Shown here: positions 34,668 through 43,800 of the stretch, piece by piece
Layout of the letters: every line of letters begins with the position of its first letter
How positions within the stretch are numbered: the stretch's first letter is position 1
Made by a program: the position numbers and the translations under genes
From: Capnocytophaga bilenii
Lineage (GTDB): Bacteria > Bacteroidota > Bacteroidia > Flavobacteriales > Flavobacteriaceae
Direction: 5' to 3'
DNA length: 64,000 bases
NCBI RefSeq assembly: GCF_017565765.1
Contig: NZ_JAGDYP010000008.1
Span: forward strand, 96,921 to 160,920
Notes under the pieces: generated by a model
The model's input: the letters and a program-made list of their open reading frames with translations, nothing else
The model's database searches: none
Told to the model about the DNA's origin: nothing

Positions 34668-34669
34668 CA

Positions 34670-34948
34670 ATGAAAGGACTATTAAACGGCATTCGTATTA
34701 CGGGCGACATCGTCTTTGATTTTTTCAACGACACCCATCAGCGTGGTGTGATTAGTTTTAGTCTGAAAAATACAGGGCAAACAACTTTGATAATTGATGA
34801 TGATGTAAGGGAAGAAATAGCTCCTGGTCAATTCTTCTTTATTGAAAGCAATGTTGCGTTAGTAAATACCGCTTTTCGGATAGCCTTTAAAAATGAAGCT
34901 GGTAAAACTAACGAAGCCATTATCAGGTATATAGTGCCCTTAGAATAA
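34670..34948 (+). CDS. Small beta-rich protein, candidate structural protein
   Basis: A 92-residue strand-rich domain (GVISFSLKNTGQTTLIIDDDVREEIAPGQFFFIES...). The segment resembles a beta-sandwich with an NTG turn. It starts 3 bases after the previous stop. Unknown family; grouped with 33619 and 34293. Confidence 0.6.
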   Translation: MKGLLNGIRITGDIVFDFFNDTHQRGVISFSLKNTGQTTLIIDDDVREEIAPGQFFFIESNVALVNTAFRIAFKNEAGKTNEAIIRYIVPLE

Positions 34949-34959
34949 TACTTAAAAAT

Positions 34960-35817
34960 ATGGAATTGGTAGAAAGAATAGAGAAATTTCTAAATGAAAG
35001 CACAGAGCACGCTATAGCAGTGAGCAAAGGGGACGCTCGCCTTAGCAAGAGTACAGGGCGTAAGTTTCTGTTTAGCTTGAGCGACATTAATAGCCTATAT
35101 GGTTCAGTAAATAGCTTTATTAATCAGCTACCCGTTAGTGGCTTTACTGGCGAGGTTACTATAGACCTACATAAGTTGCGCCCCGATCGTAAGTCTTACA
35201 AAATAGATACGCTAATGATAAACTTTAAACCTAAAGATTTAAGTGCTGCTGAGGGGCTGCCGCAAACCTCACAAATTGTGCCCGCCCCTACTGCTGCACT
35301 ACCTGCTAATATGGCGGCTCCCGTGTCCTATCCTGCTGGTTTAGGATATACGCCCGTGCTGCATACCGATTGGATACAAAGCAAGGTTATTGAAGAGCGT
35401 TATCGTGATTTGCAGCGTGATAATGACGATTTGCGTGAGCAAAACAAAGATTTGCGTAGCCAAGTACGCACCCTGAATGAAGAAAAAGCAAGCCTACGGC
35501 TACAACTCGACACAGCTGATAAAAAACACGAATTGCAGCTAAAAGAGGAGCTTTTAAACAAAAAAGGCTTCTACGAAAGCCCCGCATTTGAAAAAATTAC
35601 GGACGCTATGGGTGCTATATTGCCTATGGTAGCCGAGCGTTATATGGGAGGCTCTGCTGCCGCTGCTGCAACGCCAGCCCTTGCCGCTGCCGATTTGTCG
35701 CCCGTAAAACGAGAATTTCTCAATATTATTAGCCAGCCCAGTGTTACCGATGAACAAATTAACGCATTATATACCTATCTAAATGCCTTACAAAATGAAA
35801 CAGCAATACCTCAATAA
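34960..35817 (+). CDS. Coiled-coil late protein, unknown
   Basis: The 285-residue protein has a globular N-terminus (about 1-95), a Pro/Ala-rich linker (APTAALPANMAAPVSYPAG), a strong coiled coil (about 145-200: RYRDLQRDNDDLREQNKDLR...) and an Ala-rich C-terminal domain. Soluble. Its last 23 bases overlap the next small gene. The layout is similar to fibre or scaffolding proteins, without recognisable homology. Confidence 0.7.
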   Translation: MELVERIEKFLNESTEHAIAVSKGDARLSKSTGRKFLFSLSDINSLYGSVNSFINQLPVSGFTGEVTIDLHKLRPDRKSYKIDTLMINFKPKDLSAAEGLPQTSQIVPAPTAALPANMAAPVSYPAGLGYTPVLHTDWIQSKVIEERYRDLQRDNDDLREQNKDLRSQVRTLNEEKASLRLQLDTADKKHELQLKEELLNKKGFYESPAFEKITDAMGAILPMVAERYMGGSAAAAATPALAAADLSPVKREFLNIISQPSVTDEQINALYTYLNALQNETAIPQ

Positions 35818-35944
35818 ATTAGCTCAATTAGATGAGAAAGTATTAGAACGCTTATCCTCACTTGTCGATAACAAAACTGCTATCAGTTATTTCAGTAGTG
35901 ATATACTTTGGATAGGTGTAAAAAAATTTCTTAAAATAAAATGA
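35795..35944 (+). CDS. 49-residue overlapping late protein
   Basis: The small frame (MKQQYLNKLAQLDEKVLERLSS...) starts inside the end of the previous gene and ends in an ATGA overlap with the next one. That tight nesting supports translation. A helical region is followed by an aromatic amphipathic end (YFSSDILWIGVKKFLKIK), perhaps a peripheral membrane helix. Unknown function. Confidence 0.6.
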   Translation: MKQQYLNKLAQLDEKVLERLSSLVDNKTAISYFSSDILWIGVKKFLKIK

Positions 35945-36432
35945 AACAACAACAATTAGGTTCGGTAGGTGAAGTCATCGCTCAATCTGCCGTCAAAAAC
36001 AATCAAAAGGCTATCACTACATCAATCAACATCGGGTTTGTATTAGTAGGGGTAGCCATTGTTGGTTTAGGAATGGGCGCATTTTACAAGCTCTATTGGG
36101 AAAATCGTTTCCGAAAGCTAAAACACGATCCCAACAAAAAACCAAGCAACGTATCGCCTTCCGCTGCCAAAGCCAAAGCACAAGCCCTATACACCGCTAT
36201 GAAAGGTATGGGTACTAACCTACAAGTAGTAAAAAACAATCTTACAGGCGTGAATTACAATGGCTGGGTAGATGTTTATAATGCTTTTGGCAAACGCTCT
36301 GGCAGCCTGAACTTCTCGCTGGGTAATAGCGGCGACGAAGATTTGATTGAGTTCCTGCAAGGAGATTTATCCGAAAATGAATTGAAAGACTTGCGCCGCC
36401 TTATGGGTGCTGACGCACAAAACGCTTTTTAA
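35941..36432 (+). CDS. Membrane protein with annexin-repeat-like domain
   Basis: The 163 residues contain a membrane helix (about 27-48: INIGFVLVGVAIVGLGMGAFYKLYW). A C-terminal domain (about 78-160) then follows the annexin repeat pattern: ALYTAMKGMGTNLQVVKNNL, GWVDVYNAF, and DLIEFLQGDLSENELKDLRRLM. The MKGMGT loop is the annexin calcium loop type. A lipid-binding role on membranes is suggested, not shown. It overlaps the previous frame by four bases. Confidence 0.65.
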   Translation: MKQQQLGSVGEVIAQSAVKNNQKAITTSINIGFVLVGVAIVGLGMGAFYKLYWENRFRKLKHDPNKKPSNVSPSAAKAKAQALYTAMKGMGTNLQVVKNNLTGVNYNGWVDVYNAFGKRSGSLNFSLGNSGDEDLIEFLQGDLSENELKDLRRLMGADAQNAF

Positions 36433-36442
36433 TTGATAAAAA

Positions 36443-36901
36443 ATGAAAGTAACTAAAAAAACAGCATACATTATAGCGGGCGTATCGCTCGTGGGGCTCG
36501 GTGCTTTAGCTTACTTCTTGTTTAAGCCCGAAAAAGGTAGCTATATACAAGAAGAAGCCGAAAAAACACCCGATAACAGCCCTTCGTTCAGGCAGGAACT
36601 AAAACAGTACCGCAATAGCAAGGAGGTCAAAGAATTGTGCCGCTCGTTGTTGCTGGTGATGAATAAAACGGGTATGATAAACAAAGAACAGGTAAAAGAG
36701 CTTATCAACCAAGTGCCGTCCGACTATCATATGAAAGAATTTAAGGAGTATTTTGCTTGCCACCTCTATCAGGGTAGTATGTTTTCAAAAAACAGACGCC
36801 TCGATTTAGCTGGCTGGTTAGAAGAAAGTCTTTCTTCCGATGACTTTAATTCTATCCTGAAAAAGTACCCTACCCTCAATTATCGTATAATTTGTAAATA
36901 A
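36443..36901 (+). CDS. N-terminally anchored small protein
   Basis: The 152 residues contain a membrane helix at 6-26 (TAYIIAGVSLVGLGALAYFLF), a short acidic linker and a helical C-terminal domain with two cysteines (VKELCRSLLLVMNKTGMINKEQVKELI). It resembles its left neighbour in topology and may be a distant paralogue that lost the annexin pattern. Unknown function. Confidence 0.65.
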   Translation: MKVTKKTAYIIAGVSLVGLGALAYFLFKPEKGSYIQEEAEKTPDNSPSFRQELKQYRNSKEVKELCRSLLLVMNKTGMINKEQVKELINQVPSDYHMKEFKEYFACHLYQGSMFSKNRRLDLAGWLEESLSSDDFNSILKKYPTLNYRIICK

Positions 36902-36907
36902 CACGCT

Positions 36908-37390
36908 ATGAATACAATCACACAAAATCCTCAAACAGGCGCAACCGTTCAGGTTGGTATGATAGACGTGTATAACCCGCAATGTCCAATGAACACGCAA
37001 AGAATACAAATATTAGACGCTAAAACGCAACAGCCCTTAGCAGGTGCGCATATCGTTAATAGAAGCATTACCCCTATAGCGGGTACTACTTCCGACAATA
37101 ACGGCTATTTTTTGATGAAAAACCTAACCGTTAAAGATATTAGCAATCAAATTGAAGTAAGCTATATAGGCTACACCACACAACGCCTTACTGTTAAGGT
37201 ACTGCAAGGGGTAAGCACTATAGGGCTACAACCCAACACTACCCAATTGGAAGAAGTAACCGTAACTGGCAGCCTCAATGAAAAAGTAAAAACCAGCAGT
37301 AAGTGGTTATGGGGAGGCTTATTAGTGCTGGCAGGGGGCTTAATCTATGCTTTTAGCCGCAAAGAAAAACCAAAAAAAGTAAATGTTTAA
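36908..37390 (+). CDS. Protein with TonB-receptor-type N-terminal domain and C-terminal membrane anchor
   Basis: Residues about 32-105 match the CarboxypepD_reg-like domain found at the N-terminus of Bacteroidota SusC/TonB-dependent receptors (AGAHIVNRSITPIAGTTSDN, YFLMKNL, YIGYTTQRLTVKV), followed by the typical LEEVTVTGS that precedes receptor plugs. Instead of a barrel, a membrane helix and basic tail follow (WLWGGLLVLAGGLIYAFSRK). It looks like a piece of a host receptor taken into a phage membrane protein. Its role, perhaps in adsorption, is inferred. Confidence 0.7.
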   Translation: MNTITQNPQTGATVQVGMIDVYNPQCPMNTQRIQILDAKTQQPLAGAHIVNRSITPIAGTTSDNNGYFLMKNLTVKDISNQIEVSYIGYTTQRLTVKVLQGVSTIGLQPNTTQLEEVTVTGSLNEKVKTSSKWLWGGLLVLAGGLIYAFSRKEKPKKVNV

Positions 37391-37408
37391 CCTAAAAAAC
37401 TACGCAAA

Positions 37409-37816
37409 ATGGTAGGAAAATTTGTACAAATAATCAATAACAACAATAACAATAGCAGCGGTGGCAATAGCTCTAATGCTACATTAGGTATCCGAAACCC
37501 TATTGCTCTTAGTACTATCAACAACGAACTAAAGCCTCGTCCTGATGATTTAGAAAATGACCCACGCGGGCGCATTGTAGTAAGCGATGACCCTAGCCCC
37601 TTCGTCATAAAAATTGCTGACGATGACGCTGAATATAAAGTCTTAATCAATAAAGGACAAGCTACATTAAATACACAAGGAAAGCCTACGATAGGAAAAG
37701 CCGTGCTTCCTTATTCTGGCGATAAGTTCTTTCTTCTGCATATTATTGTTTTTGATAAAGTCGTTAATATATTCCAAGAAGAATATTCTAATTCTGTTGT
37801 TTCATTATCTCAATAA
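37409..37816 (+). CDS. Late protein, unknown
   Basis: The 135 residues contain an Asn/Ser/Gly-rich low-complexity start (INNNNNNSSGGNSSN), then a strand-rich region (RGRIVVSDDPSPFVIKIADD, FFLLHIIVFDKVVNIF). No membrane helix. Not recognised. Confidence 0.65.
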   Translation: MVGKFVQIINNNNNNSSGGNSSNATLGIRNPIALSTINNELKPRPDDLENDPRGRIVVSDDPSPFVIKIADDDAEYKVLINKGQATLNTQGKPTIGKAVLPYSGDKFFLLHIIVFDKVVNIFQEEYSNSVVSLSQ

Positions 37817-37839
37817 TCAATAAATAAAAAACTCAATCA

Positions 37840-38811
37840 ATGAATAAAATAACTGTTGCTATCTGTATCCTTTTCGTTTTTTATATCTTAGTGTTTCTGT
37901 TAATCTTAGCCGATTTTTGGAGTGGTACGCGTAAGGCTCGTGCCTACGGCGTTAAGCCCACCTCCTACGGCTACAGACGAACGATTAATAAAATTGCTGA
38001 ATATTACAACGTACTTATTGCCCTTACTATTATAGACGGTATGCAAATGATTGCCGTATGGTACGCCGAGAAATACTATAACTATACCTTGTTTTTCTTT
38101 CCCTTTTTCACTTTTGTAATCACCATTATCATCAGTATTACCGAATTTAAATCTATCTACGAAAGAGCCAAAGATAAAGTACGGTTAGATAAAGCTGGAG
38201 TGGTTCTCGGTCAGATTATAGACCACAGAGACGATTTACAAAAAGCCTTAGACGATATTGGTGTATATATGCAAACCCCCGAAGAAAAAACTGAAGAAAA
38301 GCCCGTGAAAAAGAAAAAACATAAACCACGCAAGGCTGTAGTAGCCCTTATTTTATTACTGCCCTTGTTTTTTGTAGGCTGCAAGCTACCCAAGCAAGCC
38401 ACCCAAGAGCAGCACACCATAACCATAGTGCAACACGACACCCTTGTCGTAGAGCGCACCCTCCCACTCACCGACACCCTCTATATCAACGTGCCCCAAA
38501 TTCGCACCATACAGCCCCAATGCGACAGCATTTGCAACCACGAAATAAAACTACTACTACAACGCCTAAACACCACTAAAAAAGCAGGAAATAACCAATA
38601 CGGCATCTATTACGATGCCTACCGCAATCAGCTTGTTTTATACCAGCACTTAGCCCAGCAACTCAACACCTATCGCAATCGTATAGCCCAGCTAAAAGAA
38701 GAAAAATCACAAGTAAAAGTTATCCAAAAAACCTATTACCCACGTTGGCTACTCATCACTGCCATAGCAGGCATTGCAACCACAATCATAGTCCTATTTT
38801 TCAAACGATAA
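37840..38811 (+). CDS. Holin-like protein fused to a lipobox-containing periplasmic segment
   Basis: The first 150 residues match the Bacteroidota phage holin family: membrane helices near 5-25, 60-75 and 85-105, and EFKSIYERAKDKV. After a basic linker (KPVKKKKHKPRK), a second signal-like helix with lipobox LPLFFVGC (Cys near 181) appears, then a Thr/His-rich and helical part, and a final membrane helix with FKR tail. This looks like holin plus spanin-like lipoprotein in one chain. An internal start cannot be excluded. It is followed by two lytic enzymes. Confidence 0.7.
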   Translation: MNKITVAICILFVFYILVFLLILADFWSGTRKARAYGVKPTSYGYRRTINKIAEYYNVLIALTIIDGMQMIAVWYAEKYYNYTLFFFPFFTFVITIIISITEFKSIYERAKDKVRLDKAGVVLGQIIDHRDDLQKALDDIGVYMQTPEEKTEEKPVKKKKHKPRKAVVALILLLPLFFVGCKLPKQATQEQHTITIVQHDTLVVERTLPLTDTLYINVPQIRTIQPQCDSICNHEIKLLLQRLNTTKKAGNNQYGIYYDAYRNQLVLYQHLAQQLNTYRNRIAQLKEEKSQVKVIQKTYYPRWLLITAIAGIATTIIVLFFKR

Positions 38812-38823
38812 AACAATAAACCT

Positions 38824-39381
38824 ATGAAAGCAAAATATCTAATCATCGGAGGCATCACCATAGCTGCCATAGCTCTAATGAGTTTTACCAAAGCCAAAGT
38901 AAATCAGGCAAAAGAACTGTTTTCAAAGATACTCATTCGTACAAGTATCCCACATATACACACCCTTACGTTTAATTATTTACTTGTATATTTAGACCTT
39001 ACCTTAGAAAATCCCACTGCACAAGATTTTACAGCCTCCAGCGGTGGGGCTATTCAGGCTAAAGTATTACGGGTATTTATTGGTAACAAACTATTAGCAC
39101 ACGCTTCGCTGCAAAGCCTTTCAAAGATAGAGATAGCAGCAGGAGGTTTGTTTGAAATCAAAGATATAGAAATTAAGCTCCCAACAATGAACCTTCTCAC
39201 CACGCTCAACGACACCGCAGGAGGCGTTCAAGGGCTCACCAATTTGTTTAATAAAGACAATCGCCAGCAGCAGCTGCAAGCCCTAAAAACCAACAGCGAG
39301 CAAATATTAAAACAACTACGCTATGAAGTAGATGTAGAACTCTTAGGCTCATTATTCACAATCAGTAAAAAAGTATTCTAA
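38824..39381 (+). CDS. N-anchored protein with LEA-2-like beta domain
   Basis: The 185 residues contain a membrane helix at 4-22 (YLIIGGITIAAIALMSF), then strands in an LEA-14/LEA-2-like order (YLLVYLDLTLENPTAQDFTAS, VLRVFIGNKLLAHASL, FEIKDIEIKLP). It ends in VDVELLGSLFTISKKVF. Its last base is the A of the next ATG. Probably faces the periplasm or particle interior; function unknown. Confidence 0.65.
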   Translation: MKAKYLIIGGITIAAIALMSFTKAKVNQAKELFSKILIRTSIPHIHTLTFNYLLVYLDLTLENPTAQDFTASSGGAIQAKVLRVFIGNKLLAHASLQSLSKIEIAAGGLFEIKDIEIKLPTMNLLTTLNDTAGGVQGLTNLFNKDNRQQQLQALKTNSEQILKQLRYEVDVELLGSLFTISKKVF

Positions 39382-39839
39382 TGAAAGATTTTCGCAACAC
39401 CCAATACGCTGCAGGCATACGCCGCAACAATCCCGGCAACATTCGCAGCACCCCCACCCAGTGGCAAGGCAAAGACACCGCCCACACAAGCCCCTTCGAG
39501 CAGTTTATCACTATCGAGCACGGTTTGCGAGCCCTAATGATCAATGCCCACACCCTTGCCACCCGCGATGGTTATAACACCATTGCCAAGCTCATCACCA
39601 AGTGGGCACCCCCACACGAAAACAACACACAAGCCTATATCAACCACGTGTGTAAGGCATTACAAACATCACCCAACGAGCCCATAGCCTTTACAATGAG
39701 TTTCTATATAGCCCTTGCCAAAGCCATAGCACAAATGGAGTGCGGCAAAGACTATTTGTTAATTCCTGAAAGCAGCTATACCGAAGCCTACGCAATGCTA
39801 CCAATCAGCAAAAAAACAGACGCTATAAAAAAAAACTAA
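39381..39839 (+). CDS. Muramidase-like wall hydrolase; possible -1 frameshift to a tail-anchored form ending at 39925
   Basis: The 152 residues contain the GIRRNNPGNIRST motif and EQFITIEHGLRALMINAHTL, seen in phage lysozyme-like proteins that Bacteroidota genomes often label structural protein P5. The stop follows an A9 tract (39827-39835). A -1 shift on this tract would continue as LIISSGVLILLGSAYLLYRF then SRKKHLKTK, ending at 39925, two bases before the next ATG. The result is a 181-residue enzyme with membrane helix and basic tail, the topology of the next gene. Programmed slippage, a mutation or a sequencing error are the alternatives. Confidence 0.75.
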   Translation: MKDFRNTQYAAGIRRNNPGNIRSTPTQWQGKDTAHTSPFEQFITIEHGLRALMINAHTLATRDGYNTIAKLITKWAPPHENNTQAYINHVCKALQTSPNEPIAFTMSFYIALAKAIAQMECGKDYLLIPESSYTEAYAMLPISKKTDAIKKN

Positions 39840-39927
39840 TCATCAGTAGCGGCGTTTTAATACTCTTAGGTAGTGCCTATTTATTATATCGTTTTAGTCG
39901 TAAAAAGCATCTAAAAACCAAATAAAA

Positions 39928-40494
39928 ATGCAAATCACACCACATTTCCACATCAAAGAGTTCAATTGTAAAGACGGCACACACGTCCCCAATCAGTATA
40001 TGCCCAACGTAAAAGCCCTTGCACAACAGTTAGAAGTACTTAGGGCAGCATTAGGCAATAAACCAATTATCATTACCAGCGGATACCGTACCCCAGCACA
40101 CAACAAAAAAGTAGGAGGCGCAGACAATTCACAACACCTCACTGCCAGTGCTGCCGACATCGTAGTCAAAGGCGTACCCCCCGAGCAAATCGCAGCCACC
40201 CTACAACAGCTTATTACAGCAGGCAAAATAAAAGAAGGAGGCGTAGGCTTGTATGACAACTTCGTACATTACGACATTCGTGGTACAGCCGCACGCTGGG
40301 ACAACCGAAAAAAAAAAGTAAATACCCTACCAGCCAATACCCCGAATAGCGAAGGCAACGAAGATTTACAAAGCGAGCAACTCACCCCCGTAGATAACGG
40401 CAAAAGCCAATATTTTCCCTACCTAATAGCCGCAGGGGTAATTGTACTACTTGCAGGAGGCTATTATCTATATAAACACAAAGGTAAAAAATGA
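39928..40494 (+). CDS. Peptidase M15-family endolysin with C-terminal membrane anchor
   Basis: The 188 residues contain an M15_3-type domain: ITSGYRTPAHNKKVGGADNSQH, the zinc ligands in SQHLTASAADIV (His, Asp) and FVHYDIRG (His). It cleaves peptide crosslinks of peptidoglycan. A linker leads to YLIAAGVIVLLAGGYYLYKH and tail KGKK. Anchored lysins fit a role in virion entry or in controlled lysis. The stop overlaps the next small gene (ATGA). Confidence 0.85.
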   Translation: MQITPHFHIKEFNCKDGTHVPNQYMPNVKALAQQLEVLRAALGNKPIIITSGYRTPAHNKKVGGADNSQHLTASAADIVVKGVPPEQIAATLQQLITAGKIKEGGVGLYDNFVHYDIRGTAARWDNRKKKVNTLPANTPNSEGNEDLQSEQLTPVDNGKSQYFPYLIAAGVIVLLAGGYYLYKHKGKK

Positions 40495-40613
40495 AAAAGA
40501 AAACTACCAACAAGCCCGCACCACAAGCCAAAGACGCACATTATTGGCAAATTTCTATAGCATTATCCGCTATCAACGTACTAATAATGCTCTATCAGAT
40601 AAATCGAAAATAA
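40491..40613 (+). CDS. 40-residue single-helix membrane peptide
   Basis: Starts MKKKTTNKPAPQAKDAHYW, then a membrane helix (ISIALSAINVLIMLYQI) ending NRK. The ATGA overlap with the M15 gene supports translation. It is a possible small lysis or virion membrane protein; not recognised. Confidence 0.6.
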   Translation: MKKKTTNKPAPQAKDAHYWQISIALSAINVLIMLYQINRK

Positions 40614-40623
40614 TCATTAGCAG

Positions 40624-40827
40624 ATGAAAGGAATAATAACAGGCTATAAGAATGCAATTTTGCGCTCCGACCTCCAAGTAGAAGCCGAAGCAGCACGCCG
40701 TTTAGCCATATGCCGTCGCTGCCCGCTGCACAAAGTAACATTAGGCGTAGAACGCTGCGGGCAATGCGGCTGCCCCCTCTCCGGCCTTACACGCCAAAAC
40801 AGCAAAACCTGCCCCCAGTGGCAATAA
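40624..40827 (+). CDS. Small zinc-ribbon-like protein
   Basis: The 67 residues contain CRRCPLH, CGQCGCPLSGLTR and KTCPQW, a cysteine arrangement of short zinc-ribbon proteins common in Bacteroidota phages. The upstream part is a short helix (AEAARRLAICRRC). Probably binds zinc; role unknown. It ends the late operon before a short TTCGCT-type repeat. Confidence 0.7.
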   Translation: MKGIITGYKNAILRSDLQVEAEAARRLAICRRCPLHKVTLGVERCGQCGCPLSGLTRQNSKTCPQWQ

Positions 40828-40833
40828 TACAAA

Positions 40834-40861
40834 GCGAACCTTGAGCGAAGGATAAGCGAAT
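40834..40861. repeat. Short host-type TTCGCT repeat inside element A
   Basis: AGCGAACCTTGAGCGAAGGA followed by TAAGCGAA has the same units as the chromosomal clusters at 220-332, 13557-13652 and 58567-58690. Its presence between late genes of element A shows the repeat family can enter mobile DNA. Confidence 0.7.
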
Positions 40862-40877
40862 AAACAGACACCACACA

Positions 40878-43800
40878 ATGAAAGAATTTTTAGCATTACA
40901 TAACCGCACCGTAACACGCACCGAAATAGAAGCCGTGATACAAGCAGCCAAAGAGCAGCAAAATACAGCCGTGATATACCGATTATCACGCATACTCAAC
41001 GCGCACCCCAGCACCAACTCATTTGTCATCAACATACGCCAATACCCCGAAACACAAGGACTTTCAGGCGCACAACACACCGGCGATTATAAAGAAGCCC
41101 TTGACAACTGCGGACGCCTCAAAAAAGGCTGGAAATTCTCTAATGGGCAAGTCGTAAAAGTAACTCCAAAAGCAAAAAAAACTCCTGATACCCCCACAGC
41201 TACTATGGCTGTAGAGGGTAAACAACTTATACCTTACACTGCCGAAAAATTTGCGAAAGATTTAGATATCAACAAGCTCGAACGTTCTTTACACTGGTTA
41301 TCATTTGACCCAAAAGGGCGTGCTAAACGCGAACAAGAAAGTTATGCCAATATCATTGCTGAACTCTATAATAGCCACTTGGAACAAGCAAAACAAACAG
41401 GCGCACTCGAATCCTATAACGCTACATTTGACAAAGGCTATAGTTATATTTTAAAAAACTACCTCGAAATGGTAGGTATTCGTGCTCGAACATTTAGCAC
41501 TGCTATTACAGGAGGAGGTAATATAAGCGAACGAAAAATAGCAAACAACGAAAAACTAATGCGTAGTGAACACGAAAGATTAGAAAAACACATAGAACTA
41601 CAAAAAAAATTAGAAGAAAGATTAGCTAAAGTAGCTAAAAACACCCCCGTAGACCAATATGAAGAGGGGGATGTTATCAAGAGTACAGATAACAACGCGA
41701 CAACAAAGCTACAGCAGAAGCTAAAAATGTTACAAGACAGAAAAACAATGTTAAAAAACGGCGTTGTAGCAGCTAAAGAGTATCAAAAAAACAAAGATAT
41801 TTCAGTATTTAAACAGTACAATATTGACAGCGAAACAACAGAACAAATAATAAACCATATAGACAAAGGTGGGAAACCAACTGAAAAAGATATGTACAGC
41901 TGGTTTACAATGCCATACCTAAATAGAGATATAAAAGAAGTAGAAAACCGTATTGCAACCCTCGAAAAAAATCAAGCCAAAGGCACAGATGAAACACTTA
42001 TTGAGGGTGGAAAAATAGTATATAACGGCGAGGCACAACGCTTACAAATATTCTTTGACGGCATTCCAAGTAAAGAAGTACGCGAAGCCCTCAAAGCCCA
42101 CGCTTTTAAATGGGCTCCTACAGCCAAAGCGTGGCAACGTACCCTTACCGAAAATGCCAAATATGCAGTAAATCAATACCTCATAAAAACAGGTATACTA
42201 AAATTGCGTACAGCATTATCTGTACCCTCTCAAGATGACGAAATAACCTTTCTCGCCGCTGCAGGTATCGACTACCTACCCGAAGCCCCCGATGATGAAC
42301 CACAAGGGCTTGGCAAACCCGTGCCCGCTGCCGACATCTACAAAATGGTAACCGACAAAGTTATCAGTATGTTCAAAAACGCCAAAATTTCCGACTATAA
42401 ACGAGCTTGGAAAGACGATCAGTTTTTTATACCCCTCAATTACGACAGCAAAAAACCATATCGAGGCGTAAACCGTCTATTATTAGAAGAAAATATAGGT
42501 ATAATAGGCAGCAACCCCTACTTCCTAACATTCAAACAAATCAAAAAACACGGAGGTAAACTCAAAAAAGGCTCAAAAGGCTACGAAGTAATCTATTACA
42601 CATTTATCTACAGCGTACCCGCTGCACCCAACCGCAAAGCTTTTAAAACCACTGAAGTAGCCGATGTAATAGCCCATCTACAAAAATACAACTTACCCGA
42701 TAGCGTAGTAAAACGAGTACCCTTATTGCGCTATTATCGAGTGTTCAACGGAAAAGATGTAGAAGGTATCGATTTCAAACTACAAGAAGTAAAAATAGGG
42801 CGTGCCGTACCCGATAGCGCTTCTGAAAACGAAGCCGCACAACTCATAGTAGAAAACTACCCCAACCCTCCCGCTATTAAGCACGGAGGCAATAAAGCGT
42901 ATTATGAGAGAATTCAAGATTTGGTAAGAATGCCAAAAGTCGAGCAATTCGATAGCGTTAATGACTATTATCGTACCCTTTTCCACGAGCTTACACACTC
43001 TACACGCCACGAAAACCGCCTAAATCGCGAAAAGATTTCGTTTAGATTTGGTGATACTGGTTATGCCAAAGAAGAGTTAGTAGCCGAATTTGGAGCCGTA
43101 TTCCTTAGTGCGTGGGCAGGTATTTTATGGTACAACAATAAAAACCACGCTGCCTACCTAAAAAGTTGGAACAACGCCATAAAAGAAGCCGAAAATGATA
43201 GCAAATTTATAATGCGAGCCGCAGCAGCAGCGCAAAAAGCCACCGACCATATCCTAAATTTAGACGCCAACGGTCAGCCCGCTTTCCTATCTCAATACGA
43301 AAAACCAAAAAAGAAAGAAGAGCCCAAGAGCCCCACTCCTCCCACAGCTCCCCAGCCTACCAAAAAAGCCCCTCGTGCCGCTCAATACACGGGCGTTAAA
43401 ACCATACCCCTAAGCGACCTATACACCGATGAAAAACGCTTTCAAAACCGCAAAAAGCTAAACGAAGAAATCGTTAATAACATCGTACAGAACTTCAAAC
43501 CAACCGACCTCGACCCCTTAGTAGTATGGTACGACAAAAAGCAAGACAAAACCTTCGTTTTGGCAGGACATCACCGCTTTGAGGCACTCAAACGCCTCAA
43601 ACATAAAACCGTACCCGTAAAGTACGCTAATGAAGACTATCCCTCCGAAGCCGATGCCATACGCTACGCCAAAGAGATAAGCAACGCCAACCGTACCCTT
43701 GAAGAGCCCTACGAGCGTGCCGCTATCTATCGCAAGTACCGAGAAGAAGGCTATTCTGAAAAAGATATCAACGAAAAAGCAGCCCTTGAAGGCAAAAACC

